Shown one piece after another: positions 34,001 through 46,509 of a stretch of DNA of 64,000 bases. Both the position numbers and the translations under genes were made by a program. Numbering within the stretch: the stretch's first letter is position 1; every line of letters starts with the position of its first letter. The notes beneath the pieces were generated by a model that was not told the origin of the DNA, made no database searches, and worked only from the letters and a program-made list of their open reading frames with translations. Source of the stretch: Vitellaria paradoxa. Taxonomy: Eukaryota > Streptophyta > Magnoliopsida > Ericales > Sapotaceae. The DNA is taken from contig CM034242.1 in the NCBI GenBank assembly GCA_019916065.1, positions 13,274,879-13,338,878 on the forward strand, given 5' to 3'.

Positions 34001-37000
34001 GAATAAGAATTTTCTTCTTTTAGAGCTAAGTGTTACCTCTAATGCAAAGGGCACACAGAGATGAAAATATGGGATTTTAGCCAAAATTTATGAATATTTT
34101 CAATTTCTAGAAATTTGTAAGGGGTAAGTGCAGAGAGGTAGGACTGTAGGAGTATGTCTAGTTATCAGCATTGCCATTTTGGTACAAGTGAAACATTAAC
34201 TGGAAGGGTAATTAACCTTTTTCTCCTTTTCAAGTTGTTTTTAGTAGTTCGAACTCAGTCGGTTGGGACTTATTATTGGATGTGCTTGTACCAAATTGTG
34301 TTATTTTCTGTCATTTGTCTAGCATGCGTTTCTCCTATAACTGTTAATCAAAAAAATAAAATCTTAAGTTATCAGTTTTGAAAGATAGCTTTCTAAAGGT
34401 TTTACACTTTCTCTACAGTGTCTGTGCAGCTATACTCTCCACGAAGGCCGCTAGTTGACATAGCTGAAGTTTTTTTGTGGCTTATGGCAGTTGGTACCAT
34501 CTTGTGTGCATCTTATTGGTCTGCATGGAGTGCAAGAGAAGCAGCTATTGAACATGAAAAGCTATTAAAAGTTGTCATTTCCCTTTCTTGACTAGTTAAC
34601 ACCTTTTTACCCCTTGAAGGAGGCAATCTTCCTTTTATAGCCTTTGTATGTTCACTAATGTATTAAGTTGTTTCGTTCTTGTAGGATGCTTCAGATGAAT
34701 TTCCAACCACCAAAGACGTTGGTACTGGTGGTACTGTGGACATTAACACAATATCAGCAGTCTTGTTTGTTGTTGTTGCTTCTGGCTTCTTGGTTATACT
34801 TTACAAACTAATGTCCTCCTGGTTCATTGAACTTTTGGTCGTTCTGTTTGCAATTGGTGGTTCAGAGGTGTGAGGAGTTCCTTCCCATTCCTATTTATGA
34901 TCCATATGTGTATCACGTGCTAGTTTAACATGTGTCTCTATCCAGTTGTACATGTATTTGTTTGGACATAATTCATCCCCGTCTATATGTCTATCACCTT
35001 ATGTGCCTATTTCATGTCTTAATGATTAGAAATTTGAGGCCATTGTATTTGAAATTTGAACACACTGGATGTTGGTTAGTTTTGTCTTTGTTTCTTTCTT
35101 CATTATGTTGTAATGATTCTGACTTCAAGTTTCTTGTACTTCCAGGGCTTGCAAACTTGCTTGGTTGCCTTTTTATCAAGGTGCTGTAACTCTTCTTTTC
35201 TTGACATTTGCCTCCTGTTATTCTACCAAACTCAGCTGTTTTTGACAATTAAATTATTTAGATGAAAATAAAGGTATCAATGGGATAGGCTGCATTCACT
35301 AATGCAACCTTGTTGAACAACAAAATATGATAGCCTTTCTCTTTCTCTTGGAATCTGTGTTTTATTTGTGATACTATTATTACTTTCGCAATGTGTGATA
35401 CATTAAAAAAGCAACTGTTCAAGCTTTCAGAAGTTAGTACTCATAGCTTGTAAGCTGTACTGCAAAACCTATGGGATCTGGTTAGAAATTTGACAGAACT
35501 TTAAACATCCCAAGAAGGAGATAAATAGGGAAAAATGCAAACTTCTAGTGGATCTACAATGAGAATTAATGGAAAGAAGGCGGCGAAACGAAATATATCC
35601 TCTGCCGTGTTTCTTTTATCTTCTATCATTGTTTCCTTGTGCTTCTTTTATTATGTGAAGCATACATGAATTTGTTTTAGGCCATGCTCTTTACCTGACC
35701 CTTATTGAGCAATTGTAAAATCCTTGTTTGAGGTTCAGGGGGACGGTGGTCTAGAAGATGAAGAGGGGGGAGATTTTGATGCTTTTTGGAAGAGTTGGTG
35801 TCTGCTGCCAGTTATATAATGTGGCAAAAGTGAATTTTGATGGCATCAACAGCAGCTAATAGTGATGTTACAAGGGAATTGAGTGGTGGTTTTTTGGACC
35901 CTGATATTGATGATGATTTAAGCCACTCTTACTGGCTTCATAGTTGAATGTCAAATCCAAGATTGTTAAAATCGAGATTTCACCTAAAATCGGTGGAGGG
36001 TTTAAAAAATCGAATTGTAAAATCGTGAGATTTTACCTACAGCCTGTAACATGAAAACATAGTCCATTGTACTACAATTTATTCATTTAGAGCTTCCAAA
36101 TCTTTTTTTTTTTTTTTTTGGGATAAAGAATTTTATTAACAACAAAAGAGAGCAAAAATATTCATTAAGAAAATGTCATGCATAAAACCCACCCATATCA
36201 CCAACTATATCTAGTTCTATATCTAGTTCTATACGATTTTTTACCCAACTATACAATTAAGACTTTTGAAAGTACTTGGTGTGACATATACAATTGAAAT
36301 TAAATTGTTAACTTCATTTAGCTTAATTTGCAGTACTAGAAATGTATTTTTAACATTTATTGTAGGTCTTTTGATTTTCATCTTAGCTACTACATTTAAG
36401 TTATGGTAGTCAATTTGATAAAAAATTGCACAGGGTCCTCAAATCGTGTAGTACAAGAAATACTAATGTTATACGATCAGAAAAATTTATCAAAAAAGCA
36501 AGTGAAACACTTGTGGCCTATCACTTGAAAACAAAAAAACACATAAAAGTCTATTTTGTTTGATAAAATTACACAAAAACCCCTAAATTTTTCAAATGAT
36601 AAAAATTTAGATTTTGCTGATTTTATGTCCCAAAATCTAGATTTTACCTCCCAAAATCTAGATTTTACCTTTTTTACCTTCATTAAAATTTTTAATGTGA
36701 TTCGACAAGTTTTCTCACCCTAACATTGTAAATCGTAAGATCTTAAGTTTTAGATCGAGATTTTAACAAACTTGGTCAAGTCAATAGATGAGGATCATCT
36801 CAAGAGGTGACTTATTTTCTTTTTATATTAAAAGATGGTTGAAAAAAGGGGGGGGGGGGGAGATTGGGTATGAAGAGAAGCCAAAGGTACTGTCTGATGA
36901 GCTAGCTTTAGCAGAGAAGCTACTGTTTTACATAATGGAAACTATGTATCTGCATTAGGGGTTGCAGTTCGTGTTAAAGTGTTGTGTAAGTTTGTAATTG

Positions 37001-40000
37001 TGTCTATTCGTGTTTATGCTCAAATATCTCAAAATTTAATGAACATCTTGTACAATTAGTTTATTTTAAAATTCGATCAAATCGTGTCAATTTCGAGTTA
37101 GCATATTCATGTTGTGTTCATTGTCTCTCAGTAATTTTATGTTCGTGACTCTGTGCTGTGTTACCGCTTGTTATTGTGCTATATCTAATATTGCCACCCC
37201 TAATCTGTATTTATAAGAAACCGAATGGGGAGGTAAGTTGAATGAGTGTGTGTGTGGAGGGAGGGAGAAAGAGAGGGGAGGGGAGGGGAGGGGGAGGGGG
37301 AGGAGGAGGAGGAGGATCGAAAGAAATATAGTACATATAATAAGAAAATTACTACTGAAAAGTTTGTTTAGAAAATAGAGGAAATCCTGTGGTTTTTTTG
37401 CTATTTATCTTTAGCTTTTGTTGATTATATTGTAATCTCTCTATTGTAAATGTTGTATAGCTTTCATCCTTGCATAGGTATGCACAGGTTGTGACCCTTC
37501 TGGCACTATATACAGATGTGACTCCCGCTAATCAAAGAAAACAACGGGATACTGGGATTTGGGAAAATGGACTTTTTTTGTGTAGCTTGAAAGTTATTAT
37601 CATCAAATATGTAGAAGAATGGAATGGAAGAACTGGCAAACAGCATGTTTGCTTGAATGATGAGGTTGGTAGTAAATCACAATCTAGTCATTATAGTTAT
37701 GAAATGCGATGGCAATATAAAATAATTACTGGGCAAGGCCCCAGACAGGTAAAGTTCTTTGTCGTGCTTTCAGATGTAGGTTTACTGTTTTTTGGTTTAA
37801 TTCTATTTGTGGTAAACCTTCCTGTGTAGGATTTTATTCTATATTACAGTTGTTTCAAGTCTCAATTTTTGTAATCTTTGCATGCTGCTATGCTGTTTGC
37901 ATTGTATCAAATACTTAGAATAGGAGTCTTTGGGTTTGCAGATGTGTTCTTTATCTTTCTCATGAATTCATATATGGTGGAACGTTCCAATGAACTAGAT
38001 TAAAGCCTTCCATATAGTTTTGAGATCTTATTTTTGGCTTTTAAAGTTTTTGGACTAACTGGAAAAATACTTTTTCAGATGGTTCAAACGGACTGCAGAT
38101 TCATTCATTAAAGTGCCTTTCTTTGGAGCTGTTTCATACCTTACTTTGGCTGTTTCTCCATTCTGCATAGCATTTGCTGTTGTTTGGGCAGTTTACAGAG
38201 ATGTTTCCTTTGCCTGGATAGGCCAAGACATACTTGTAAGAATAAACTTTTACATGTTTTTGCTTTTGATGCTTTTTTCTGCGTTCCAAGTGTATGCGTG
38301 TTAATTACCCAAAAAAAAAAAAAAAAGAGAAAAAAGCGTATGCATGTCCCACCAGAACTATAATTACTGTCAAGGCAATCTATAATTCCATCACTAAATT
38401 TAAGCTTTTTAAAATGACATGGTTTAGGTTTAATTGTTAGCATATGAAACAAAAGGTTAAGCTAGTTTAATAGTTAGGCTTTGGTCAGATAGATTGTTTG
38501 CTGCACATTTTGTATGCATGGTGAAACATGGTGGCTTCCTTTTCATTTTCCCCGATCTGAGAATTTCCTCTGTTTGATTCTTTCCTTAGTAATCTTCTCT
38601 TTGTTTGTTCTCAAAAAGCAACAAGATATCCTTTTAGTTTGATGACATTGTATTTTCATTTTAAAGTTACCCATTAAAAAATAAAAATATTTGCTTCTTG
38701 ATTTTATTTTATTTTATTTTTTTTGGAGGTTTACCACACAACCCGACAGTCCAACTCAAAGTTGGAATGAAGGTTGGGGTTTAAACACACATTAACACAC
38801 CCAAACTCTCCCAATGTGGGAGAGCCTGCTTCTTGATGTTAAATGTGCTATTTTTGGTGCAATATCCCATTAGAGAGAGTTTTACCCTGTTGACATCTCT
38901 CTTCATGTTGTTATGCCTCCTATCTGACACCTCACACTGGTGTCTCTAACTTCCACGTGTGCTTGATTTTTGGTATAGGCTTTTTCTAAGTTGTGACAGT
39001 ATTTGAATAATGATGCCTTTTCTTTTATCTCTACTTCAAACCAGGGAATTGCACTGATAATTACAGTTCTTCAGATTGTGCGCGTACCTAATCTCAAGGT
39101 AATGATTCTAAATTATTAAGATCCAATGGTTGGTAATGACTACTTTAAGCATGCTGGACTGTTTCTTGCGTTCTTGCAATTGTGCCAATGGTAATATATT
39201 TGTTATCAACTAGGTCTTTCTATAAAGTATTCATTGAAACTTAATGGAGTTGGTAGATGTTGTATTTCAAAATTTAAATAATTATGCCAATCGAAATGGT
39301 CCTAAACCTTTTTGACTATCCATGTAAGCCAGTGGTTTGCCTGTAGTTTCATTATTTATGCTTATTTTCTCACCGTGTGTTCCTTCAATGGCTCTTATTA
39401 GAGGTTGAAGTGCGTACAAAGATGGGCACTGTTTATTTATTTATATGTTTATTCTACGTGAATTTGTGAATCAGGTGGGTACTGTTCTTCTCAGTTGTGC
39501 CTTCTTGTATGACATATTTTGGGTATTCGTCTCTAAGAAGTTGTTCCATGAAAGTGTGATGATTGTGGTAAGCAATCCTCCAATATTGTCACTATGCTAC
39601 AGCCTGATTATTTGATCCACATTAATTGTGCCTTTAGTGCCAGAGAGTAATTTGGAATTCGTCTTTGCAGGTGGCTCGTGGTGACAAAAGTGGGAGGATG
39701 GTATTCCAATGCTGCTGAAGATTCCACGTTTGTTTGATCCTTGGGGTGGTTACAGCATCATAGGATTTGGTGACATCCTTTTACCAGGATTACTGATAGC
39801 ATTTTCACTTAGGTTTGATTTATTTTGCTCCATCTAATTTGCAATTGCTCTATTTGTATTCTCATCCAATAAAAATAAATAAATAAATAAACAAACAAAA
39901 AAAAGCATTCCTAGGGAATGTAACTTTTGAATCATATCCTTGCTAATATCAAATTTCACAGATCTCTCTCTCTCTCTCTCAGTTTTGTGTACATTTCCCA

Positions 40001-41150
40001 GATTCTGTGGTTCAAATAGGTTGAATCCATGGAAGATGTTCCTTTCAAAGATAATGAAAGGAATTAAAATTTTATGTACTTGTTCTTTGAGAACTATCGA
40101 AAGTTTCACTAATAAACTTGAATCTTGAGAACATGTCAAAACTGGAATGATTTAGACTCAAAACCATAACAGGATCGGTGCATTCAAGGAGTTGCTTTAC
40201 TCAAGATACTTGATATAATTTTTTTTTTTCTTGAAAATGAATGAATAAAATAGAAATTTCTTTTCCTCTCTGTTTGAATTTCTCAAATTCTCCATTCAGT
40301 GACTAAGGTGGACAGGAGAATAAATTTTATCATGAACAATCACTCAGGTTTTAATTAATGCTTATGATATGGGTTGCCCTTGCAGGTATGATTGGTTGGA
40401 AAAGAAGAATCTCCGAGCTGGATACTTTTTGTGGGCAATGCTAGCTTATGGATTAGGTAAGAAATATAGTAATAATGTAATGCTGAAATGATGCAAAGCT
40501 TCATATGTACCATGTTATGGAGAAATCTATAATTTGTCACAAAAGTTAAAGCTAGCGACATGGTAGAAATAACATTACAGTAGTTGCTGCTGTTTTATTA
40601 TACCATGTCCATTGTACATTGTAATTTTCTGTGATACAATGCAGGTATATAATTTATCGAAAAATATATGGCAGGTCTTCTTATTACCTATGTGGCCCTC
40701 AATCTGATGGATGGTCATGGCCAACCGGCATTGCTATATATAGTCCCATTCACGCTAGGTAATATTTTTCATCACAAGAAGCACAGATAAAACTTGACTG
40801 GATGCAAAATGATGTTTACCTGTCAGAAAATGCTACTCTATCAGAATTTTTTACAAAAAGGATTGTATCTGAATCATCACTTTGTTGGGTTCTTTATTTT
40901 GGAGCAATTAGCCTGTAATGAATTTACATCATTTTGGTGAACTATTCTAGTTAAAACTTCTGGTTGTATAGCATTACTCTTACCTGTTACCTGATTGGAA
41001 AATTTTCCCCCATCTATATACGCAGGGACGTTCTTGACACTGGGAAAAAAGAGAGGTGACCTGAAGATTCTGTGGGTGAGGGGGGAACCGGAAAGGGTTT
41101 GCCCTCATGTGCAGCTCCAAACCACCCAAGAATCCAGCCATGAGAAGTGA
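28042..41150 (+). CDS. SPPL: PA-domain signal peptide peptidase-like intramembrane protease (SPPL), 14 exons, one frameshift
   Basis: Exons: 28042-28191, 30899-31057, 31165-31276, 33531-33650, 34419-34570, 34685-34867, 35146-35180, 38079-38235, 39045-39098, 39475-39567, 39671-39812, 40386-40456, 40675-40758, 41026-41150. All have GT-AG borders and matching phases, except that exon 11 (142 nt) needs 143. The product would be about 545 aa, the usual length for plant PA-domain SPPLs such as Arabidopsis SPPL4. It is a GxGD aspartyl protease that cuts transmembrane segments of single-pass membrane proteins in the secretory/endosomal system. Visible features are a signal peptide (1-28, ending SVLA), a lumenal PA domain (about 95-185, [20 protein letters not shown]), then multiple membrane spans. 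The YD motif (LYDIFWVF, Asp about 387), GFGD (Asp about 440) and PAL (HGQPALLY, about 494-496) are all present. Exon 11 lacks one base at about 39692-39694 (AGTGGGAGGATGG). Read literally, translation ends at TGA 39716-39718, between the catalytic aspartates. Everything else is conserved, so a sequencing error or a young null allele is likely. Introns 1, 3 and 7 carry transposons. Confidence 0.9.
29180..30369. other. SPPL intron 1 interior, repeat-like, no gene
   Basis: The stretch 29470-30350 is less A+T-rich than the neighbouring intron. A CTATAAATATCCC motif near 30114 resembles an LTR promoter. No matching second terminal repeat was found, so a solo LTR remains a guess. Confidence 0.3.
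29290..29460. repeat. Tandem repeat (about 76-bp unit) in SPPL intron 1
   Basis: The phrase 'taagttttgaaaatccttt', followed by '...cccNcagattttaNgattttttt' and '...aatatagtgtttggNcccccc', occurs at 29295 and again at 29371. A partial third unit starts near 29441. The surrounding 'ggccccaagggcggacgag' sequence suggests a repeat-derived insertion. Confidence 0.6.
30378..30745. mobile_element. Small hAT-like element in SPPL intron 1, 368 bp
   Basis: The terminal inverted repeat is CATAGTTCAAAGTCGCAGTC at the left; the right end reads inward CATAGTTCAAAGTCGTAGTC, one mismatch in 20. The flanking 8-bp repeat is TTTCATAG/CTTCATAG, also one mismatch. Inside, a segment of about 70-80 bp is tandemly duplicated ('ttggcgagatatt', 'gatatcggcccaatt' at 30512-30612). 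There is no coding capacity. It ends about 150 bases before exon 2. Confidence 0.8.
31699..32415. mobile_element. Non-autonomous hAT-like element in SPPL intron 3, 717 bp
   Basis: The left end is CTAAGTTGCGCGGACC; the right end reads inward CTATGTTGCTCGGACC. A perfect 8-bp duplication GTTTCACT flanks it (31691-31698 and 32416-32423). The G+C-rich subterminal 'gtgcgggtgtgggtg' at the left and 'cacccgcacccgattcg' at the right are complementary in style. An internal segment of about 77 bp is tandemly repeated (about 32140-32285, 'aacaaataattaaaaatata'). No transposase. Confidence 0.85.
35957..36775. mobile_element. Terminal-inverted-repeat element in SPPL intron 7, about 819 bp
   Basis: The left end is CCAAGATTGTTAAAATCGAG; the right end reads inward CCAAGTTTGTTAAAATCTCG. 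Flanking TCAAAT and TCAAGT are similar but imperfect, so the target duplication length is uncertain. Internally 'ccaaaatctagattttacct' occurs twice in tandem (about 36631-36670). No coding sequence. It accounts for part of the unusual 2.9-kb length of this intron. Confidence 0.6.
37243..37317 (+). repeat. Purine-only G-rich tract in SPPL intron 7
   Basis: A run of GGGAGGG, GGGGAGGGGAGGGG and GGAGGAGGAGG units with no pyrimidines over roughly 60 bases of the transcribed strand. Four or more G3+ runs separated by single bases fit the G-quadruplex rule. Confidence 0.7.
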
Positions 41151-43560
41151 AGCTTCAACCCCTTGTTGTAACTGTATTGCCTCTTGAGTCGTAGGTGAAT
41201 GGTCAACTAAGAGCAGCATTTGAACCTCCATAAAATTATCATGCCATTTTATGCATCCGTATGTGAAATTTTCATTTTGCCCTTTGTTCACAAATTTTTT
41301 TTTTTTTTTTTTGTTGGTTAACCTAGGAACCAATCTCATTGAGCCACATTAGTAGGGACGAGGCTCATGTAGGACCAGCCACCCCTCTCGCCCCCAAGGT
41401 TTGGAAGATGTCTAAATTATGTAATATATTTAACTCTTAAAACTTTTCTTGTAACAATGGCCCCCTTCTTAAATATAGTAGCTTGCTACTATTAATTAAG
41501 GATAAGGGTACTTAATGATTCGTGTTTTATTTATGTATTTATTTATTTATCTTGTTTTGTCGTCTATTTAATTGGAGCATGTAAATTTAATTTTTTTCAC
41601 CTTGTAAATAGAAGCTTAGTCCATCCGTATAGGTGGTATTTGATTTGCCAAAAAAATAAAAAGTCGTAAAGGTGACGCGTGACAAAATTTGATTGAAAAA
41701 AAAATTAAAAAAATTAAGAAAAATTAGAAGTTTTGATTTTTTTTGAGGATTCAAAAGAAAAAAGAAAAACTAGAAATAGTTGCCAAAATTAATGATTCTA
41801 TAGTCCCTAATCTCTCTCTCTCTCGCTCTCTCTCTCTATTTTTCATTGAACAAAATTGTGGCCCTCCCATTATATAATCTTAGCTTGGTCCCCTTGCACA
41901 TTAGTCTCGTGCCTGAACCATAGACTTGGGAAAACTGCATTCACCCCCTTATACATACTTCACTTAAGGCCGAAGCTGAAGGAGGTGGCCATGAGGATGC
42001 CTCTGTGTATAATTGAACTTACGACCGGTTGAGATTAGAGTTAGGTGCATGTTTGTTCCTAACACTTGGGCTAATCATCGTGGTTCACAATAAAATTCTT
42101 ATTTTTGCCCTTATTAATCTATTACAAAATAGAGATGAGGAAAAAAGTGGGAAAAATATGTTAGTCTCGTGACATTGATTTAGAACCGTTGAATTAAAAT
42201 TTAACGGATCAGGTGCATTCAAATTATTTTAATTTAAAAAAAAAAAACGTAAATATATATATACTGTTAAATTTTAATTCAACGATTTTGATTACAAGCT
42301 ACGAGATTGACATAACTCCCTACGTTTGAACATGAGTCAAAGGTGGTTTGTGTGTGTGTGTGTGTGTTACTATCAGAGAGCACTAATCTTCCTAATGGAT
42401 ATCAAAATCATTTAGCATGTGAATCATATCCATGTGTAGGTCCGGATGTACCTTTACAATCAAACAGCTAGCTTGAATTTTCCCCTCTTACATATTTGGA
42501 TAATGCCCCCGTAGCCAAACATACCCTTTGTTTAAAAGATTTAAAATTAAAAAGGGAGTCTATATGTCTATGATGTAACCATGAAAAAGAGGGCTAGGTC
42601 CTAATATTCCATTGAAGATGCTTCTAATCTCTTCTCATCTACATTATTATTATTATTATTATTATTATTGAACATTACCTTCTTGATAGAACGTTGTTTT
42701 CACTTTTCAATATAGAATGCCCAAATAAACTGGCTTCTCTTTGTGCCAAAGGGGGGAAGAGCTGAGAAAGGACAAAAGAGCCCCCAATTACTCGTGATCG
42801 TTGGGTTGGACGCCTGGGGGCATTTTTTTTTTTTTAATCTTTTCTCATAATAGGGCCATTTAATTTTTTTATTTTTTGTTTATTTATTATTTATTTTTGT
42901 GACAACCTGTTCAAAACTTCAAATGGGTCGATCCATCATTTGGTTATGCCTATGCGGCATCATTTAAAAAAAAATGTAATTGTGACGTCAGATGATGCCA
43001 GGTGGCTGGAGGACGAGAATTGGACGGTTGGTGTAAGGTGTAAGAGAGGATTAGCAGACCGATATTAAGAATTTTGGTTCTTATAATAAGATAGAATGAT
43101 TTTTAAAAATAATTTTTTCATAATAAAATAGAATGATTTTTAAAAATAATTTTTTCATAAATTAAAATTCAACGGTTGAGAATTATTTTTTTTTCATTTA
43201 ATGATTGAAATCATTTTCATATTTTAATTTTTCGTTCAATTTTATTTTAGCGAACCTTATTACTATTTATTTCGCAAAATAGTTTAGAAATTTTAAATTT
43301 TATCATATTTGAAGATGGAAGATCATATGTAAATCAAAACTATCAATTTAAATTTCGCTCAACTATAATTTCTAGGAAATTAAACCTTCTAAATTAAAAC
43401 ACTACAATTTGTATTTTTTTATGGTGTTTATCAAAAATTAATTAGAAAGAGAGGGGGACCAAAACACAAGTAGATAAAACTTTTGAAAAAAAAAATTAAA
43501 ACTCATAAATTGTCATAATTTTTTTCTATTTAAACTTTTCACAAGTTTCAACTATATAAG
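41151..43560. other. SPPL 3' region and intergenic DNA
   Basis: About 41151-41600 is probably 3' untranslated sequence. Beyond it I see no gene. The region has a (CT)n tract at 41813-41838, (GT)n at 42350-42366, (ATT)n at 42645-42668 and a 37-bp tandem duplication at 43091-43164. Confidence 0.45.
43091..43164. repeat. 37-bp tandem duplication
   Basis: Two near-identical units (start atagaatgatttttaaaaat) begin at 43091 and 43128. Confidence 0.75.
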
Positions 43561-43567
43561 AGACTTA

Positions 43568-43937
43568 GAGGCCGTTTGGAGTGTAAAAAAAAATATTAAC
43601 AAAAGTGAAATTTTTAGAATTTGGAGTGTCAAATGTTGTTTTGAAATGATAGTTAGATTCTTGTGTTTGATTTGACATAAAATTGTTAAAAATTATATAA
43701 AGTAATACGTGCAAATTTTAATGGAGAATCTTGAAAACATTTAGAGTTTTGTAAAACTTTTTTCGTACAAATGTCAATCTATCTTTTTAAAAATCTGTCA
43801 AAATTCATTAGAACGCACTATAATAGTTGATTTCAATGAATTTTGACAAATATTTTTGAAAAATTAAAATTTTTTAGAGTTTGAAAAAGTTAAAATTTTT
43901 GAAAATTTTGAAATTATTTAGAGTTTCAAACAGCTCC
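43568..43937. mobile_element. PIF/Harbinger-like MITE, 370 bp
   Basis: The left end is GAGGCCGTTTGGAGTG; the right end reads inward GGAGCTGTTTGAAACTC. TTA is duplicated on both sides (43565-43567 and 43938-43940), the target of this superfamily. The interior is A+T-rich and non-coding; a 70-aa minus-strand frame across its right end is chance. Confidence 0.75.
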
Positions 43938-44190
43938 TTAATACTAATTTTGTTTAGAGTCTCATAAGTACGAGTTATTGCTAGTTGTTCAATATTAATC
44001 GACAACATAGGTAAAAGTTTCTTGTAAAATTTATACATACAGGTTGCTTTTGGAGGTCTATTTTTTTTCGAGAGCAACAGTTTCAAAAGTAAAGAAAGGA
44101 ATAAAAAATTAATAAAAGTTAAAAAAAATAATAAAAGTTGAAGCTTTTAATAAAATTTGATGAACCAAACATGCTCGTAAACAACAATTA

Positions 44191-44579
44191 TGGAGTGTTT
44201 GAAAGCTCATATTTTAGTGAAAAATTGACAAAAGTATAATGCATTAGTCATTTTTGACGTTTGAAGATAAACTCTAAATTTTTAAAATAATTCGATCGAA
44301 CGTGATTAAATAATCCGTTCAAACAGATTTTGCATATTGTATCAGACTTTTGAACTGATAATACCTGTTTGAACGTGGTTAAATGATTCATTTGAATAAT
44401 TTTAATTAAAAAAATTGACAGAAATTAATAAAATTTGACAAAACTTAGTTAAAATTTGTAAAAGTTAAAATTTTAAAATAAACGTACAAAAAAATGAGAA
44501 TAATTAAAAGTTAATAAAAATCTATAGCATTTGAAGTTTTAAAATTAACGTTAAAAAAAATTTGAGTTCGCAAACGGTC
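44191..44579. mobile_element. Second PIF/Harbinger-like MITE, 389 bp
   Basis: The left end is TGGAGTGTTTGAAAGCTC; the right end reads inward GACCGTTTGCGAACTC. TTA flanks both sides (44188-44190 and 44580-44582). It resembles the element 250 bases upstream in ends and size, probably the same or a sister family. Confidence 0.65.
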
Positions 44580-44582
44580 TTA

Positions 44583-45819
44583 ATTATGCAAATTAACATT
44601 TTCCTTCTAACAAATTTTTTTTTTCCCCTTCCCTCTATTAATTTATGCCAGAATCTTCCCCGGTTTTGATTTTACGCGGTATTAAATTTAGCCCCCGCGG
44701 GGGGATAATTTTTAGCTAGGGTTTGGGTTAACTAAAAATTATCCCCCTTCAAGTGGATAAAATTTTGACCTTTTTAACTTTTATTAATGGTATTGTTAAC
44801 TTGATTAAAATAAATATAATGCTAATAAAAATATAATAGATATGCCAACAAGTCAAAATAAACATAATTAAAAAAATTGGATAATAACTAACCATTCAAA
44901 AGTACATATTTAAAAAAAAGTTTTTTAAATAAATTTATAAAAATTAAATTTTCAATGAAATAAATAATATAACTTCAAATTGTCCAAAAATAATTAAATA
45001 GAGTGGGTTTTGTAATTTAATATTTAATTTAATAAGTAACCAAGTTTAGGATACCATAAGGACAAAAGAGTCATTTAATTAATTTTTTATCCTTCGTCCC
45101 CTCTTATTTATAAAACATCCAAACCAAGTCAAAAGTTATCCCCCTCCATAAATATCACATCAATGTGGGCCAACCCTTTAAAAATAATACTCTCTCTTAT
45201 CTTATACCTCCTCTAAACTTATCTTCTTAAAATTTTAGCACCATCCAATAGTTCCCTTAATGCAAAAGGTCACTGACGCTGGCTGGGGGGCCCTAAGGCA
45301 GCAGTGCAGGCGGGTGGGGTCCAAAAAGCAGAAGCATGTGAACAGAAGGGAACAAGACCAAATGGGCATCCCATGAGGGGGAGTCGTAAAGTATAGAGTT
45401 GGCTGCCCTTTCCATGTCACAGATGAATCACAATTGAGTTTGATGTGGCCCAGAAATTCCCAAAAAAGATTATTTGAAAGAAAGAAATAAAAAGAAGGAA
45501 AAGAAAGGCACGCAATGTAATAATGTTGCCCCCACTTGGTTTGGCTAAATCCATGCATATATACACACATATATACATACATATATATATATATATATAT
45601 TCACGTTACATTACCCCGCACTTGGTTTGGCTAAATTCGTATACACATACATACATTACTCTTGTTTGACACTACTAAAAATTATTAAAATTTACTAATT
45701 TTAACCATTTTTTATATTTTTTTCAATCAAAATTTTTACATTTCACATTTATGTCACATTTTTCTTCTTTTATTGTACTTTTTATCTTATTTTTTGTAAA
45801 CCAAATATCCCCATTATAC

Positions 45820-45851
<32 letters not shown>

Positions 45852-46509
45852 TATATATTTTTTTGGCATTTGATTCCATGAAATGAAATGTTGTCTCTTA
45901 TGTTATGGTATGTGTGATTTTTAAAACGGTAATAAAATTCAAGGAGACGACTGTTTTAAATTATTTTTTAATTTATATACATTTTTTTTTATTCTTAAGC
46001 ATAGTTAGCCTCTAGGCCTTATTTGAAGGGAAAAAAAAAAGAAAAAAAAATCCATCAATTTTTGGTATTTTTAGCATTGGTAAGATATCAAAAATTACGA
46101 ATTTTACCGAGTTAGTAAATTGTCAAAATAATAATTTTTATTGGGTTAACGAAGAGTATAGTAATTATTTCACTTTAATTTTATTTAAAAATTATTAATA
46201 TTTTTATAAAAATACTTAAAATTTAAAAAAAAAATTACTTACCAAAAAAAATCATTAAAAATTTAATTTCTAAATGGGAGCTTAATAATTACTCTTATCA
46301 ACAACCAAAGAGTTTGTGATGGCGGGCCCGCCTGACATTGGAGTGTGAGTAATCTCGTGACTTTCGTCCCCCCTCTTCTTTCTTTCTCTCTCTCTCTCAC
46401 TAGTTGAATATTAATTTAAGATTAAAAAAATTAATTAATTGTTTTTTAATTTAAAATTCATAAACCTTCCCATATCCTTGAATTTAAATTAACTCATAAC
46501 AGCTAAAAT
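44583..46509. other. Intergenic DNA, no gene recognised
   Basis: A+T-rich, with (AT)n tracts at about 45583-45600 and 45823-45843. A 115-aa minus-strand frame at 45235-45582 has no recognisable domain. The phrase 'cacttggtttggctaaat' occurs twice (about 45534 and 45619), an 85-base-spaced repeat. Confidence 0.45.

Noticed and set aside
35740..35820. Acidic coding-like stretch ([17 protein letters not shown]) in SPPL intron 7
   Set aside because: Short, without a start or matching family member; SPPL exons 7 and 8 already join correctly.
37470..37829. 119-aa open frame in SPPL intron 7
   Set aside because: No recognisable domain and no place in the SPPL protein, whose flanking exons 7 and 8 join in phase without it.
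39671..39720. Programmed ribosomal frameshift in SPPL
   Set aside because: There is no slippery heptamer with a downstream structure that I can see, and such a mechanism is not known for this family; a missing base is simpler.
45235..45582. 115-aa minus-strand open frame
   Set aside because: No recognisable domain, ends in an (AT)n tract, and there is no neighbouring exon signal.
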